Positions 44,170 to 55,261 of a stretch of DNA of 64,000 bases are shown here, piece by piece (the stretch's first letter is position 1; the number at the start of each line of letters is the position of its first letter). The notes under the pieces were generated by a model. It was not told where the DNA came from. It was given only the letters and a program-made list of their open reading frames with translations, and did not search any database. A program made the translations under genes and the position numbers. Source of the DNA: Ectocarpus siliculosus (lineage: Eukaryota; Sar; Phaeophyceae; Ectocarpales; Ectocarpaceae); the NCBI GenBank assembly GCA_000310025.1, contig FN648564.1, positions 180,510-244,509 of the forward strand, given 5' to 3'.

Positions 44170-44649
44170 GACACAGTACTTAGACGCTATGTATCGTGGC
44201 GCACTCGGCGTTGTAGTCTAGTGTTTCCCTGACGGCGAGTTGCTTGGGACAAAGCAGCAGTTACTTCATGCTCGGATGCTGTGCACGTCGACGAGTTACA
44301 TTCAACGTGTCACCGTTACCTGCAGTGACAAACAACTAAAAGATCGCCACGCCCGTCTGCTGCACACCGGGGGAGGCTGTGTGTACAGTACATATCGCGT
44401 ATCGCGTATAAAAGTTGGCTGTACCTCCGACGCTAACATTGTTGTGTTGCTCACATCACACGGTAGCGTATCATACTTTGTTCTGGACACTTCAGTCGTG
44501 GCCTGCAGTGACACACCGGCCCAAGGGCGCATGATTGGGGTACAGCAGTGAAACGCTGTGTGGATCGCGCGGTCACTGTTACAACGCCAACGCAGGAATC
44601 GGGTTTTTATCACAGCGTATCTACAGCAGATTTCAACAAATAAACTCAG

Positions 44650-44990
44650 AAAATTTGCAGAAGAAAGCCCGGGGGTTAGCCCCGGCCTCAACTGAAGCCC
44701 TTTCCTTTTCCGCCAATTGGCTCGCAACGAGAACTCCCGAAAATGTGTTACGCCCAGGAACGTGTAGTCTAAGGAATTATAAAGAAGTGCTCTCGCATGT
44801 GCACAAAAGGTTAAGACGACATGATAGACACAGAAATATAAAAATACATGCCGACGCTTTGTGGACAATGCCATCAGCGTTTACCAGGAATACGCTTTCT
44901 GGACAGTGCCATTAGTCTAACATTTTAACCCCGATAAACCTATCATAGTATTCACACGTGTGCAGAGCGAATGAATAATGAGCCTTGATC
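44650..44990 (+). repeat. Dispersed repeat W
   Basis: Follows directly on the array end. GCCCCGGCCTCAACTGAAGCCCTTTCC, GAGAACTCCCGAAAA, GTGCTCTCGCATG, ACGCTTT, CATCAGCGTTTACC and AGAGCGAATGAAT recur in order at 49318-49610. The start can fold (GGGGTTAGCCCC). Confidence 0.7.
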
Positions 44991-46921
44991 AATACTCTTT
45001 CGGACTCAATTTTTTTCCGAAATATGGAAATATATTTTCGATTTGAAGCCATCATTTTAAGGATCGTTCCGGACAGTCTCGTCAGAACCCACAAGGAAAG
45101 AAAAATCAGGTTTACTCGTTTTATGGCAAATTGCGGACGATTTTCCGATTTCGCAACATTCTTTGATTAAACACATCAGGCACCACACCCACGCAGACAC
45201 ATCAATCCGCGCGGCCAAAGAGAAAGCCAGAGGCCAGCGACAAGGCCCTGGAGTTAGCGTGGCACCAACGAGAGGGAGGCTGCACGGTCAGAAAGCCAAG
45301 TTGAGCTTGTTTGCGCGGATTTAGGTCAGCAACACCGGCCACCCTTCACACACAGGTTGAGGCAAGGGGGAAGAGGAGAGAGAGCGCCGAAACCGCGGAG
45401 ACAATTACAACCGATGACGTAGAGGTGGTGGCAGCACCGCCAGCAAAGAGGAGCAGACAGACAGGAGGAAGAGCACACACGGTGGCCTCCTGGTGTAGGC
45501 GGGCGCATCCTTCCCCGCGCAAGTTTATTCTCTGCTGGTTCTCTGCTAGCATAGAGAGAGAGTTTGACTTGATGTGCCCCCGTCCTAAAAACCTTTTCTC
45601 CTCTCCCGAACGCTTGAAACGGGACACAGTAATTCGTGCAGAGAGAGGCTGGCGGCCAGCATATAACCACTCCCTCCCTGTCTACGTTCTGGTGCGATTT
45701 CGTTCTGGTGCGATTTCGTGTCCTGGGGTTGAGGGGGGCGACACAGACACGCACACCATTGCCTGCACGCACACTCAACATGAGTGAGAGAGCGATGTCA
45801 GCAGGGTGCAGCTGTCACGCAGCGCACCACAAAAAGCGGTACCACCTGGGGACAGGGGGAGTTCGTTGGGTGGGAGAGGAGAATGTTGCCCCTTCGCCAA
45901 TCACATGAAGCTGCTTAAATCTAAAATATTTGCCTGCACGAAGTTTCAAGGGAACTTTCTCGATTCTCAATCTGCTTCCTAAATGGAAAAATTTGGAGCC
46001 CCAGTCCGTGTCGGGTTCAATCGTCGGGGTCGTCGTTGTTTTATGCACGACTTGGCCACCAGTAGGTTGTAGGTTTGGATGCGTGTGTGAAAAGTGTGTC
46101 CTCCTTCTTCTTCGTCGGCTGATGACATCGTAGAGGCGAGTTGGGTTGCAGTGCCACTTGCCCGTGAAGCCCCTAACCCGGGTTCACGAGTAGCGTCTCC
46201 CAGGCGTAAAACGGATTTCTCACGGCGAGGATTGATTATCGTCCTAAAGCGCTGCGGACGCAAAGAAAAGACTGACTGGTGGTTTGTAGGGTCAAAAGAC
46301 ATCATGGCCTCCACGTCGCGCAGTTATTTGTCGGGGGTTTTCCTTTCCTTCGGCGGTAGAAGCGGAGACAACGCCAAAACCGTAGCGACAGCACCCCGCA
46401 AACGCTACCAGGGAGCCCAAGTCTGGCCTACATAATGCACGCTTTGCTGCACGTGTTACACGGGGGGGAATTCGAAGGCCTCTGATCTGGACCACGTGCA
46501 GTAAATAGTTGTGACTTGTGCTGCGCAGTCCCTATAGGTTTGCCATCGCATGGTAGTTTATAAAACATGTGTACGCAGACGAAGTGAGAATAAACACCAA
46601 AATCGTGCGGTCCTATTCTTCGCTTGTCCATCCTCCCCTGAGCCGCTCGAGGCATGAAACTCCTACGACCTGCAGTAATGTGTGTGCTATTTTATGTCGT
46701 GCGGCTCAGTGTGTGGCGCGCATGGTGTTGCACGCGTTTGTCTGAGAACGAAAGTCAAGGCCTTGTCTGTAGTTTGAGTTCCATACGGGTTGTTCAACAG
46801 ATGTAATCCATCGCGATAGCAGCTGCTGGCTTGTTGTCCACAGCAGCAACCTGTGGTAGAATGTACTTACCATGGTTGGCGCTCTTGCGTATTTCGTCAT
46901 GTGAAATGTTCCACAATACAA
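44991..46921. other. Unassigned; some protein-like frames
   Basis: A plus frame at 45311-45787 (158 codons, no ATG at its start) contains VVAAPPAKRSRQTGGRA, a nuclear-signal-like patch; a minus frame at 45979-46314 and a plus frame at 46094-46435 overlap each other. None can be chosen from sequence alone. Confidence 0.3.
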
Positions 46922-47233
46922 ATGGGGCAATTCACTCTGCGTCTGTCGACCCGCTCGCGGGAACCCTGGATGAACCGATCAGCGGACGCCAGTCTGAGGC
47001 AATTCTGTGAAGAAATAAAGGCTCAAACTTTAAGGGAAAAAAAAAAAAAGGCCGAAGAACCACAGCTCGATCTCGGGCACAACATAAGAAGCGTCCCAAT
47101 GAGAAACGTGATCTTGCTCTACCCCAAGACAAAAGGAACAAGGGGTAGAAGCTGGGTGAGCATTTTCAAAGAAACGTCACACCGCTGCCACTTCTGCCGT
47201 GCTCCCACCTCGTACCTAGCTCATGTCATGTAA
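46922..47233 (+). CDS. Orphan open frame, 103 residues
   Basis: ATG at 46922. The product is basic, with a Lys run (from the A run near 47037) and a C-terminal RCHFCRAPTSYLAH that holds a CxxC and a His. I recognise no family. It may be an exon of a decayed gene or chance. Confidence 0.2.
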   Translation: MGQFTLRLSTRSREPWMNRSADASLRQFCEEIKAQTLREKKKKAEEPQLDLGHNIRSVPMRNVILLYPKTKGTRGRSWVSIFKETSHRCHFCRAPTSYLAHVM

Positions 47234-47299
47234 TTGTTGGTAGGGGCGGAGAGTGGTTATTTTCGCGGCCGTCGCCGCGGGCTGCCCTACCCACTGCTG

Positions 47300-47638
47300 T
47301 TGTACTTCAGCTGTCACAACCCCCAATGTTCGCCACACCAAGCTCTCTGCATGAAGGCTTTTTGTGCGTTGGTTTCTTCGCCATCAAAATGAGAAAATAC
47401 AGCAAAAATAGGACGATCAGCAGGATGCGACAGCCCGGGAATAAGGAACCCGTTTGAAGAAATTGACCGACTTCGGCTGGTCCTTGTGCCCCGAAAAAGA
47501 AAATGAGGCTCGATCCGATTTTGAAGTTTCTTATCCCCGGGACATATCTGTAGGGACATTTGTGCAATTTTAAACTACTGGTGCGCATTCAATCCTGAGG
47601 AGGTTGAGGCGCTTGAGTGCCTTCCGAGATTTACTTTG
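47300..47638. other. No gene recognised
   Basis: Short frames on the minus strand only, one with a hydrophobic stretch near 47380-47440. Confidence 0.4.
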
Positions 47639-47800
47639 CCTTGTGTTCCTCTAGACGAAGACGCATACCTAGAGCAGCGGTGCGGCTGTGCCTACAGCAT
47701 CACTTAGTCTGGAATGAGACAAACAAATCGCTCTGCCTCGTGTTCCCGTAAAGGGAGATGCATATTTGTCTGCAGCAGTCGCTGTGGTCTACAGCACAGG
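47639..47800 (+). repeat. Tandem duplication, units about 96 bp apart
   Basis: GCCTTGTGTTCCTCTAGACG..GATGCATA..GCAGC and its partner at 47735 (GCCTCGTGTTCCCGTAAAGG..) match over about 62 bases up to CTACAGCA. Confidence 0.6.
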
Positions 47801-47984
47801 CTAGAGGGAGAAACAAAAAAGCTCTTGCGGTTCATAGCAGTCTGCTTTCGCAAAACAAGAAATACAGAGCAAAACGAGCAAGACGAGAAAATATGCACGT
47901 GTTTAAGGGTTTGGCGCATTGATTGTGAACAACCGGTGGGGGTAAAAAGATATTTAGTATGTATGGTTCGGTTGTTCGGATTTG

Positions 47985-48290
47985 CACCGGGGAGATCTAC
48001 GAATTAAGACATACCACAACGGACGCGTTGTAAAATTTACCACAACCTTTCGACTTAAACTTGCAGGAGGGGCGGACGGGGCCAGGAGGGACACCTCTTT
48101 CAACCATAAGCATACGACAATATGTCCAAGGAGTTTCGAGGAACAGCGACCGAAGAAACAAATTAAGAGGAGAGACCGGAGAACACCAACTCTCAAGCCA
48201 AGCGAAATAACGGAACGTGGGGTACAACTCGAACATCGGTCTAGGAATTTTGGCGACAAAAAATGAATCCCTGTCGAGCTTCAGAATTCT
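47985..48290 (+). repeat. Dispersed repeat Z, copy 2
   Basis: Matches 40082-40410 over most of its length; see GGGAGATCTACGAA, CTTGCAGGAGGGGCGGACGG and GAGGAGAGACCGGAGA. Confidence 0.7.
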
Positions 48291-48486
48291 TAGCACTTGG
48301 GAAAGGTCATGTGTATCATGCGGGGAAATAATGACGTCTCGCATTACTGTCGCGGTCTGTGTCCCAATGGCACGAGTAGGGGACATTGGGAGACCTTTGT
48401 TGCGGGAAACGTGTTCCATGTGATATCTGGTATTCTTGGCTTCGCCTTGGCCTGTCCAATAGTGTGGTCATTGTTCCGCCGTCATA

Positions 48487-48601
48487 GCGCCGGTTTTTGT
48501 AATCGATGGGGAGTTTCAAGGGGTTTTGTCGGGGCGCCGGGATTCCCCTTGACCACCGTCGAAACCCCTTCAAACCCCCCATCGATTACAAAGCTGGCGA
48601 T
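48487..48601. other. Foldback of about 115 bp, 40-bp arms
   Basis: TTGTAATCGATGGGGAGTTT then CAAGGGGTTT (48497-48526) and AAACCCCTTC then AAACCCCCCATCGATTACAA (48562-48591) are inverted copies with two or three mismatches, and weaker pairing continues outward. The spacer is about 35 bases. Confidence 0.8.
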
Positions 48602-48656
48602 TTATTGATGCACTAAAAAAGTAAGTATTTACTCGATAAGCACGCAGTACTGCTGA

Positions 48657-49121
48657 AAACAGTTGTACCCGCCGGCCTCACCCATATGTTCTGGACAACT
48701 GCACGACGAAATCTCCTCCGTCCCGTTATGCAAAATCTCGACTCCGGTCGAACGCCTCAAAGTGGCCCTAACTACTGGTCATCCGGGTCGAGACTGTGGT
48801 GGCATCATCGCGACGCTGTATCAGATGCGCTGGGACGGCTTTCCCGGACCTCCTTGGGAGCGTGAGATGCGTCTTGAGCACTCTAGATACGACATTCTCC
48901 GGTACTGGACGACTTCGTTCCACCAACACCGTCAGACGAACCTGGGATATCGCGCCATGCGTCGTGATGTCGCTCCACCGGAACTGGAGCGTCCTGAAGG
49001 CCAAACAATGTTGCCTTCCGGTTTTACTTTCGATTTAGTCTTTCCTTCTACTTGGGATCGTTGGTTTTCTGTGGACACTCTTCCTGTGGGCGCGTTTTTC
49101 CGACGCAAGACTCGAGTTTGA
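48657..49121 (+). pseudogene. Protein-like block, unassigned
   Basis: A 154-codon plus frame without an ATG at its start contains HPGRDCGGIIATLYQMRWDG and TFDLVFPSTWDRWFSVDTLP, which have a natural protein mix. Neighbouring frames upstream and at 49128-49330 look similar, so this may be a decayed gene. I recognise no family, and it could also be part of an unknown element. Confidence 0.3.
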
Positions 49122-49317
49122 CTGTAGATGCTGGGCATAAATTGCGGACCTAATCTTGATGCTGATCATTCAATCGTCCGCTTCCTAGACGAGCCAGGGC
49201 TGATCAATGCTGTGGTGCCTCCATGTTCACGGCGGCAGCGGTCTTCTCAAGGGTATCCTTCCTCGTGTATGTACAAGGACATTCGCAATGGCCGCTACGC
49301 TCGTGAGGTATATGGCG

Positions 49318-49610
49318 ATAATAGCCCCAAGGGCAACCCCGGCCTCAACTTAAGCCCTTTCCTCATTTGCCAACGGGCTCATAAAAGGAAGGGTCGCCTC
49401 GAGAGAACACCCGAAAACGCGCCACGCCCAGCAACAGAAAGGTGCAGAAAGTGAGTGCTCTCGCATGCGCATTATACATGGAAAGGAGAGATAAGACAGA
49501 CTGAAAAACATACGCTTTCCGTACCATACCATCAGCGTGTACCCCGTTAAACATATCATATTCACCGTGTGTAGAGCGAATGAATGAGCATTGACATAAC
49601 ATAATAAAAA
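49318..49610 (+). repeat. Dispersed repeat W
   Basis: See 44650-44990; shared landmarks recur in the same order. Confidence 0.7.
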
Positions 49611-50164
49611 AATGTGGAGAAAATGTGCTGGGTTCAACCCCCTCATGGCATCCACACGACGTTTGCTAGAACCTGCACTAATTGTAGTGAAAGCGGATTG
49701 GGGGTTAAATGAATGGTACACGAACGATCGAGGTGGAGACGTACCTTAAAAGGCCAAGAGATGGGACCGGATGCGATCGATTAACCAATGTTTCTTCCTC
49801 GGGATTTTTTTCACACCCCTGTGCCAGCTCTCCGGCCCCGGTGCGCAAATACAATCGAATAATTTCGTTTGGATTTTTAAAGGCACCCCGGTGCGATCTC
49901 TCCGACTGTGTTGCATGCAAGCACCCCGATGCCGTCTACCCGACTGGTATCATAGTATTCGTACCAGTGTAGCGATACCACAGGCGGACCATGACCGGTG
50001 TAGAAATAAGCACAGGGCGTTCTGCACACGCATATCTGAGCAATAAAAAAGAAGGGGAACAAAAATGTAAGTACCCCGAAAAAAGCGGAGAAATTTGTAC
50101 AAACAAACCCAGACAACCCACGTGCAAACGCACGCAACGCACACACACAATCATTGATTGTGCC
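49611..50164. promoter_or_regulatory. Leader region of the candidate gene at 50165 (position only)
   Basis: CACCCCGGTGCGATCTCTCCGAC-like words repeat loosely between 49815 and 49945. No TATA box or initiator can be claimed. The frame of the following CDS is also open back to 49991 without an ATG in good context. Confidence 0.15.
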
Positions 50165-50869
50165 ATGTCCGAGGGCGCAGGTGCCGAAACTGCTTCCTCA
50201 CAGATTAGTGGTACTGTTGCTGATGCAGCAGCTCCTGCAGCTTCGGTTACGGGTCTGTTGAGAACAGGAGAAGCCATCGACGAGCTGTTGGCGGCTAATG
50301 ATAAAGACGTCGAACGTTCCGAGAAACGGAAGTACCCAGAGTCACGCTTTGCAGCGGAGAGATGTGCGGCGGGAGAAGGCAGAGGGAGCGACAACAACGC
50401 GTTCAAGGGTGAGGCGGAATATACTAGAGCCCTCTGCGAGCACGGGAAGCCTGTAGAAAACACTGCAGCGGCAAAAGTTCTCGGGGTAGCCAAAAAGCGC
50501 ATCACTCCATCGGTGGAGAAGGAAAAGCGCATCGGCTTGATCCAGGCCAAACCCAACCTATCGGAGGCAAAGTCGTTCAACGTTGGGGCTGCAGCTTCGA
50601 CCGCGGCTATGGATCTATCCTTGGAGGACTACATCAACGAGCAGCGACACCAGCACCGCTGGCTGTTGCAAGGCAGAGAGGTCAAGAACAAGCTGGAGGC
50701 CAAGCCCAATGCCATCGGGAGTCTACGCGCCACGGCCACGGCGGAGGCTGAGCAATTCAGACAACTTCAGCAAGCGTTTTCGCCCGTGGCGCGGATAGCA
50801 TCCGCCGGCGTACGGGCGTGGGCCAAACGCTACCCAATAGGTACGAGGAAATGGGGTCCGGCACACTAA
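50165..50869 (+). CDS. Orphan gene candidate, 234 residues
   Basis: ATG 50165 in good context (GCCATGT), stop at 50869. The product is Ala/Glu/Lys/Arg-rich, soluble, without a signal peptide or membrane segment. It has an acidic Ala-rich start (MSEGAGAETASSQ), a charged middle (KDVERSEKRKYPESRF), and a helical, possibly coiled-coil C-terminal part (DLSLEDYINEQRHQHRWLL, then KLEAKPNAIGSLRATATAEA). Codon use looks coding, unlike most of the window. No family recognised. Protein-like sequence continues past the stop to a splice-donor-like GAG|GTAAGA at 51107, so the true product could be longer through splicing, or the gene may be damaged. Host gene or element gene cannot be decided. Confidence 0.45.
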   Translation: MSEGAGAETASSQISGTVADAAAPAASVTGLLRTGEAIDELLAANDKDVERSEKRKYPESRFAAERCAAGEGRGSDNNAFKGEAEYTRALCEHGKPVENTAAAKVLGVAKKRITPSVEKEKRIGLIQAKPNLSEAKSFNVGAAASTAAMDLSLEDYINEQRHQHRWLLQGREVKNKLEAKPNAIGSLRATATAEAEQFRQLQQAFSPVARIASAGVRAWAKRYPIGTRKWGPAH

Positions 50870-51106
50870 GGAAGCTTCGGACGGCTCTCCTGCAGCGCAC
50901 CGGCCAAATCGTCGCTGAGCGAGACCAGTGTGCTTTTGATGAGCTGCACGTGGACAACGAGGAGCTACGTTACGGGCAGCTGGGGTCGGTGATGGAAATG
51001 TTTTCGAACACCTCGGCAACATGTACCAGACGCCCGTCCAGCAGGAGATCCCCGTGGAGATCTCTGGAGAAGCGTTACGCGAAGGATCCTCACATCAGCA
51101 CAGGAG
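50870..51106 (+). pseudogene. Coding-like continuation of the orphan gene
   Basis: Frames here read TLRKLRTALLQRTGQIVAER and NEELRYGQLGSVMEM, then MYQTPVQQEIPVEISGEA, all protein-like and on the same strand as the gene before. GTAAG follows at 51107. Whether the shift of frame is real, spliced or a sequencing error is not known. Confidence 0.3.
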
Positions 51107-51108
51107 GT

Positions 51109-52080
51109 AAGAGTCTTGTAGCTGCGTGCTTGTGGACTTTTACTTAAAATCAGTAGACCCGTACCGGCCATTTACTATTGGTCGTGGTAATGATATACTT
51201 CAAAGTATTGACAATGCAGGGGCATGTCACGGTGCCAATAGCGTTGTGGCAACAGCAGCAGTAGCAGCAACCGTACAAAACATACACAAAACGCCTCATA
51301 ACACGCAATTACCACCTTCGAGTTTTCACACGCGGTTTCGAGGCCCGGCTGCGCAGTCCTTTCTCCCATATTTGGTACTTCGTACAGTATTTTCAATTGG
51401 TTTTGCTATTGCACGGCTGCCTCCAATCCGTGGTCCGCTTTCCTTCGATCCTTTGAACGGATTGGATATCATGTGTCGCGGTGTACGAAACGACAAAAAC
51501 AAATAAATCCTAAACGGAAAAATGGGAGCGAGGTTGTCTCTTTTTTGTCGCGGAGTCCTCTTCCTTGTTCTACAAATTAAAAAATATTGTAAATCATCAT
51601 GTCACACAGCGGATGGATGTACAGTATGCCAAACCCGTCAGTAGTGTGCTAGCCTTTCTTGTTGTGCGATGGTTGGCGCCTGTCTGGTGGTTGTAGATGA
51701 CCAAAGGCAAAAGGTGCGTTTTGGAGCGCGTGATGACCGGCTGTGCTTCTTCTTCACACACCTGCCTATCTATCCTCTGTGCTGCTCTGCTGCACCAGTA
51801 GTTTATCATATTGTAGTCTACAGTTCAACACTGTACACCTCCTACTTGCTGCTGTAGAAGTGATCGCCTCGTTATCCTTACGAAGGCTGGCGAGAGACGC
51901 ACAAGAAGTTCCTTGGACAAAGTCGTACTTGTAGTTGTAGTATACCTACATTCCAGCAGTAGCAGCAGTAAAAAATATGCATCCACCGGATGAATCTAGC
52001 TTCTTACATGGACAACAGCATGTCCGATCGGAGCTGTACTGCTGTAGGTGGTGATAGATGTTCAGGTACGTATCATACTG
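51109..52080. other. No gene recognised
   Basis: Non-coding in appearance. Short CAG/CTG-rich tracts (51257-51275, 51850-51860 and 51955-51971) and AT-rich stretches. Confidence 0.5.
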
Positions 52081-52100
52081 CTGTACAATAAAAGGTTCTA

Positions 52101-52455
52101 ATGCTCGTTTTCGGGAGCTGCTTACTTTGCCGGTTGGCAGCGGAATCGGGGTGCAACGGTAGTTGCAGCGTTTCGCGATAGAGGTGGGCAGAAGGGTTAG
52201 AAATGCCTCTGGTGGGTGAAACGTGGCGGATCAAAGGAAAGCAAAGAGAGAAAGTCACCAAAAAAAAAAAAATCAAGCTTGGTCATCACGTGTAGTTTAT
52301 CGCATATGGTTTCGTCCGCTACAAGCATCAACTGCCCCGCTTGAAGAGATGCGCAGGCAGCCCTTTCGATGCTCGTTGTCGGGAGGTGCGTACTTTACTA
52401 ATTGGCAGCGAAATGATGCCGAAACGCCCGTTGCAGCGTTTCGCGATGGAGCTAT
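52101..52455 (+). repeat. Duplication, copies 268 bp apart
   Basis: ATGCTCGTTTTCGGGAGCTG at 52101 and ATGCTCGTTGTCGGGAGGTG at 52369 begin copies of about 90 bp that share TACTTT, TTGGCAGCGRAAT and GTTGCAGCGTTTCGCGATRGAG. Confidence 0.75.
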
Positions 52456-54040
52456 GAAGAGTTACAGCAGATGGACCGGCAGCACGGGGCCGGAGAGGGC
52501 ATGTGACGGGAAAAGTTGTACCCCCGTGGTCCATGCGTTGCATTTAGCGTCTCCCCTTAGCACAAACCTTGCTTGTACATTGTGATCCGAGGTACGGGGT
52601 GTACCAAGGGGTAAGCATCGAACGCAGTGTAGTTCTAGCTCCACATAGATGTAAGATTTTGTCGAGGGGCTGAGTATGTGTTGAGAAATTGCGAATTCTT
52701 GCGGGGTGGATGTTTTGTGGCGTGAGAGGTCAGCGTAGGGATGACGACATGCGGTCACGGGCGGCGTGCAGGTCTGATGGCGATGCAAATTGGCACACAC
52801 ATGTGTGGCAGTGTTTGCGTTGGCTGTGCGAGTTTCGTGGACTTTTGTGAGCAGGATGCGGAGGTATCGATGCGGCAAAGATTTTGTGTGCTGGGTAGCG
52901 CAGCGCAACTCGACCGGCAAATCAGCCAAACGGTGTTTGTTGCCTTGTTCCCTCCCCTCGCGACCGTCCTTGCCAAGTCTTGCGCAGCACGCCTATCTCG
53001 TCCTAGCGCATCGAACGGCGGCCAGCATGGGGCTGGTTCTTGCTCGGTTGTGAAGTGCGCCGTGGCCAAAAAATGCAAGGGGTTTGCCCAACAAGCGCCT
53101 CAGCGCCATTAATTTGTTGTTTTTTTTCGCTGTGCAGCGTGCGACGCGAGTTGAAACGTTCGCCGTGCTGGCGAGGGCTGGGGTGTGGGCAGGCATGGCC
53201 GCGAACGTCGTCGTGGTGGCGGTTTTGTGCCATTGTTGAGCTCAAAGAATTCAGCCGCGAAGAAGCAGAGCAAACAGGTGTCCACACTAAAAACGAGTTA
53301 AAGGGATTTTGAAGAAGACAAAATGCTTGTGTTTGGCGCCGGTGTGGCTTCGATTCAATTTCCTTCGACAGAGCCCTCGAGGGGTAGTTCTCGCGAAGGC
53401 ACCGCCGCGTTCTCATGCTCGTAGCTGTCGCGAGCAGAGATTAATCAGCCGCGGTCAATTTTCTATTGTTGTCTTTTCTCCAGTCGAAATTCCTTATACT
53501 TTTTTTTTTCCGTAGCTGAAACTAATCCTGAACGGATTGGAATTACATAGGCCGTTTTCTTTCTGCGCACCACGTTCGAACTAACCAGTTCCGAGACCAA
53601 CACACTCAGTCGCGAGCCTGGGTACTGGATACTGCAACTGGCGTATACCACACGCCACAGCAGGATAAACCCAGCAGAGACCACTCTTGTCTCTGTGTGC
53701 GCGAACTTCGCAACGTCAATTCGTATATCGTGTCGATGACGAGCACGCAGCAGCACCCAGAGAGCTTGGAAACAGCGAGGAGGGATATCACACACACACG
53801 CACACATTCATGGGTCAGCTGGTTTGCGCTGTCGATGCTTTTCTTCAAGCCACACACACACCCACACACACAGAACTCTTTGTTGGTATCGCCAACCACT
53901 TGGCGCACGAAGCTTTTTGCCGGGGGGATTTTGACGATGACGGAGACTTAGTTCGCCTGAAACCTTTTCACACCAACAGGAAGAGAGCGAAGGGTTTCAG
54001 CCAGATGACCTTCCCCAACACAAAAGACGCATGACTAGGG
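52456..54040. other. No gene recognised
   Basis: Short overlapping frames. CA-rich tracts near 53790 and 53855. A weak third copy of the following duplication (GGGTCAGCTGGTTTGCGCTGTCGATGC at 53812) is present. Confidence 0.45.
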
Positions 54041-54049
54041 GAGAATGCC

Positions 54050-55230
54050 TAGAGATTTTTGTCAAAATAAGAATCAGAATAATTGTAGCGAAACAAGGAG
54101 GATTATGGTGAAAGTACTCCTTAACGAACTCGAGCACAAGGTATTAGCCTTGGTAGACGCGTGCACTATTCTTCTGTTGCTACCGTTTCCGTCTTCGATC
54201 CGGAGGATTGTTTAGCCTCCCCCATGCCGCCCCCTCACAGGGTCCAAGTTCATGGCAGATAGAAGCGTTTTGTGTTTACAACCGCACTAAGACTGACGCA
54301 TTTTCATTGGTCAGCCGGTTAGCGCGGTCGATGCTACTACCAAAAATACGCCCGCACACCCGATTGTTCATGTCGCGTCTGTCCTCTCGCCAGGCCACTG
54401 TAAGCAACGTGATCATGATGCCTTGGCACCTCTGAGTTGTGCTCTCTCTCTTGACTCGATCTGTAGGTTCTGTTGGGAATGAACGCCCCAAAGCAATCAC
54501 CATCAATCAGTTGGTATGTTGAAAACCTGCATGGCAGTATATTTATCTGCACCGTGATTTTTTTGCTGTCGCGGTGACAACACCTTTGCTGGAGTCTCAT
54601 TTCCTTCATTGATTCATAGAAGAAGTGCAACATTTTAAAAGCGTGCGGCTTGCGGATAATACGATATGTTTCACACATATTTCCGGGCTTCGCCCGCGTA
54701 GACAAACTCCAAAAGCTCTGTCCCGGTACATTCAAAAATTACCATCTTTACAAACTTCACGGACTACTTCTTGATCAGTTCCCACCCCGGCCAATAGGTT
54801 GGGATCTCGGTAGTAGTGTAGTCAGCAACGACCAGGGGGCAATGACGGGAACTCGTTTGGCAGCGATGAAGCAGGAGGAGAGGGAACGGGAGGAGGACAA
54901 GACAGAGACCAAAGCAGCAGTCGAGAAGTTGCTATGAAAGTGACCGTGAGATGGATGGAGCTGAAAGAAAGAAGGATGTCGGTGAAAGCGCCCCAAAACG
55001 AAATCGAGTGCAAGGTAGCAGCCGTCGTACATGTGTGCTTCGTCTGTTGCTACCGTTTCTGTCTTGGATCCGGAGAATAGGTCTCCCCCATGCCGCCCCC
55101 CCACGGTTTCCCAGTTAATGGCATTTAGAAATGAAATTGTTTTCACCCGCACTGAGACTGACGTATTTTCATTGGACAGCCGGTTAACGCTGTCGATGGT
55201 AAAAAAACCTCTTGGAAACAACGCGGCGCC
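54050..55230 (+). repeat. Duplication with a period of about 860 bp
   Basis: 54090-54340 and 54960-55205 align: CTGTTGCTACCGTTTC.GTCTT, CCCCCATGCCGCCCC, CACTRAGACTGACG and ATTTTCATTGGWCAGCCGGTTARCGC occur in both in order. Intervening sequence is not shared. Confidence 0.7.
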
Positions 55231-55261
55231 ACGAACGGATAGATAAAGATATTTGACGAAA

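Larger units (their letters stand above)
17291..44649 (+). repeat. Head-to-tail array of four 3.1-kb macro-repeat units with nested insertions
   Basis: Six segments recur in a fixed order: Q (starts CAGGCCCTCAATCCTCCTG), R (starts TTTCAGAAATAAATACAGAC), S (TTCGCTTCG..GGACCTCCAGTAAC), U (TTCCAATAGCTGTCC..TACAGCAAAGTGCGG), V, P (GACGGCGAGTTGCATGGGAC). Q is at 17291, 22737, 33197; R at 17543, 24269, 33471 and truncated at 41518; S at 20514, 25090, 34318, 41710; U at 21125, 31190, 36851, 43048; V at 21720, 43580; P at 22350, 32765, 44225. Subtracting identified insertions leaves about 3.1 kb between equivalent points. The array starts at Q and stops at the end of P, so the P/Q junction is the natural unit border. 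No transposase or RT is recognised in the unit itself. Confidence 0.8.
41518..44649 (+). repeat. Macro-repeat unit 4
   Basis: Truncated R from 41518, S about 41710-41955, the TGA-flanked element 41956-43047, U 43048-43580, V to 44225, P to 44649. The left truncation falls inside R at ATCTTCTAGTGATGCGTCGG. Confidence 0.75.

Noticed and set aside
46010-46030. GGGTTCAATC resembling a tRNA T arm
   Set aside because: No matching arms around it.
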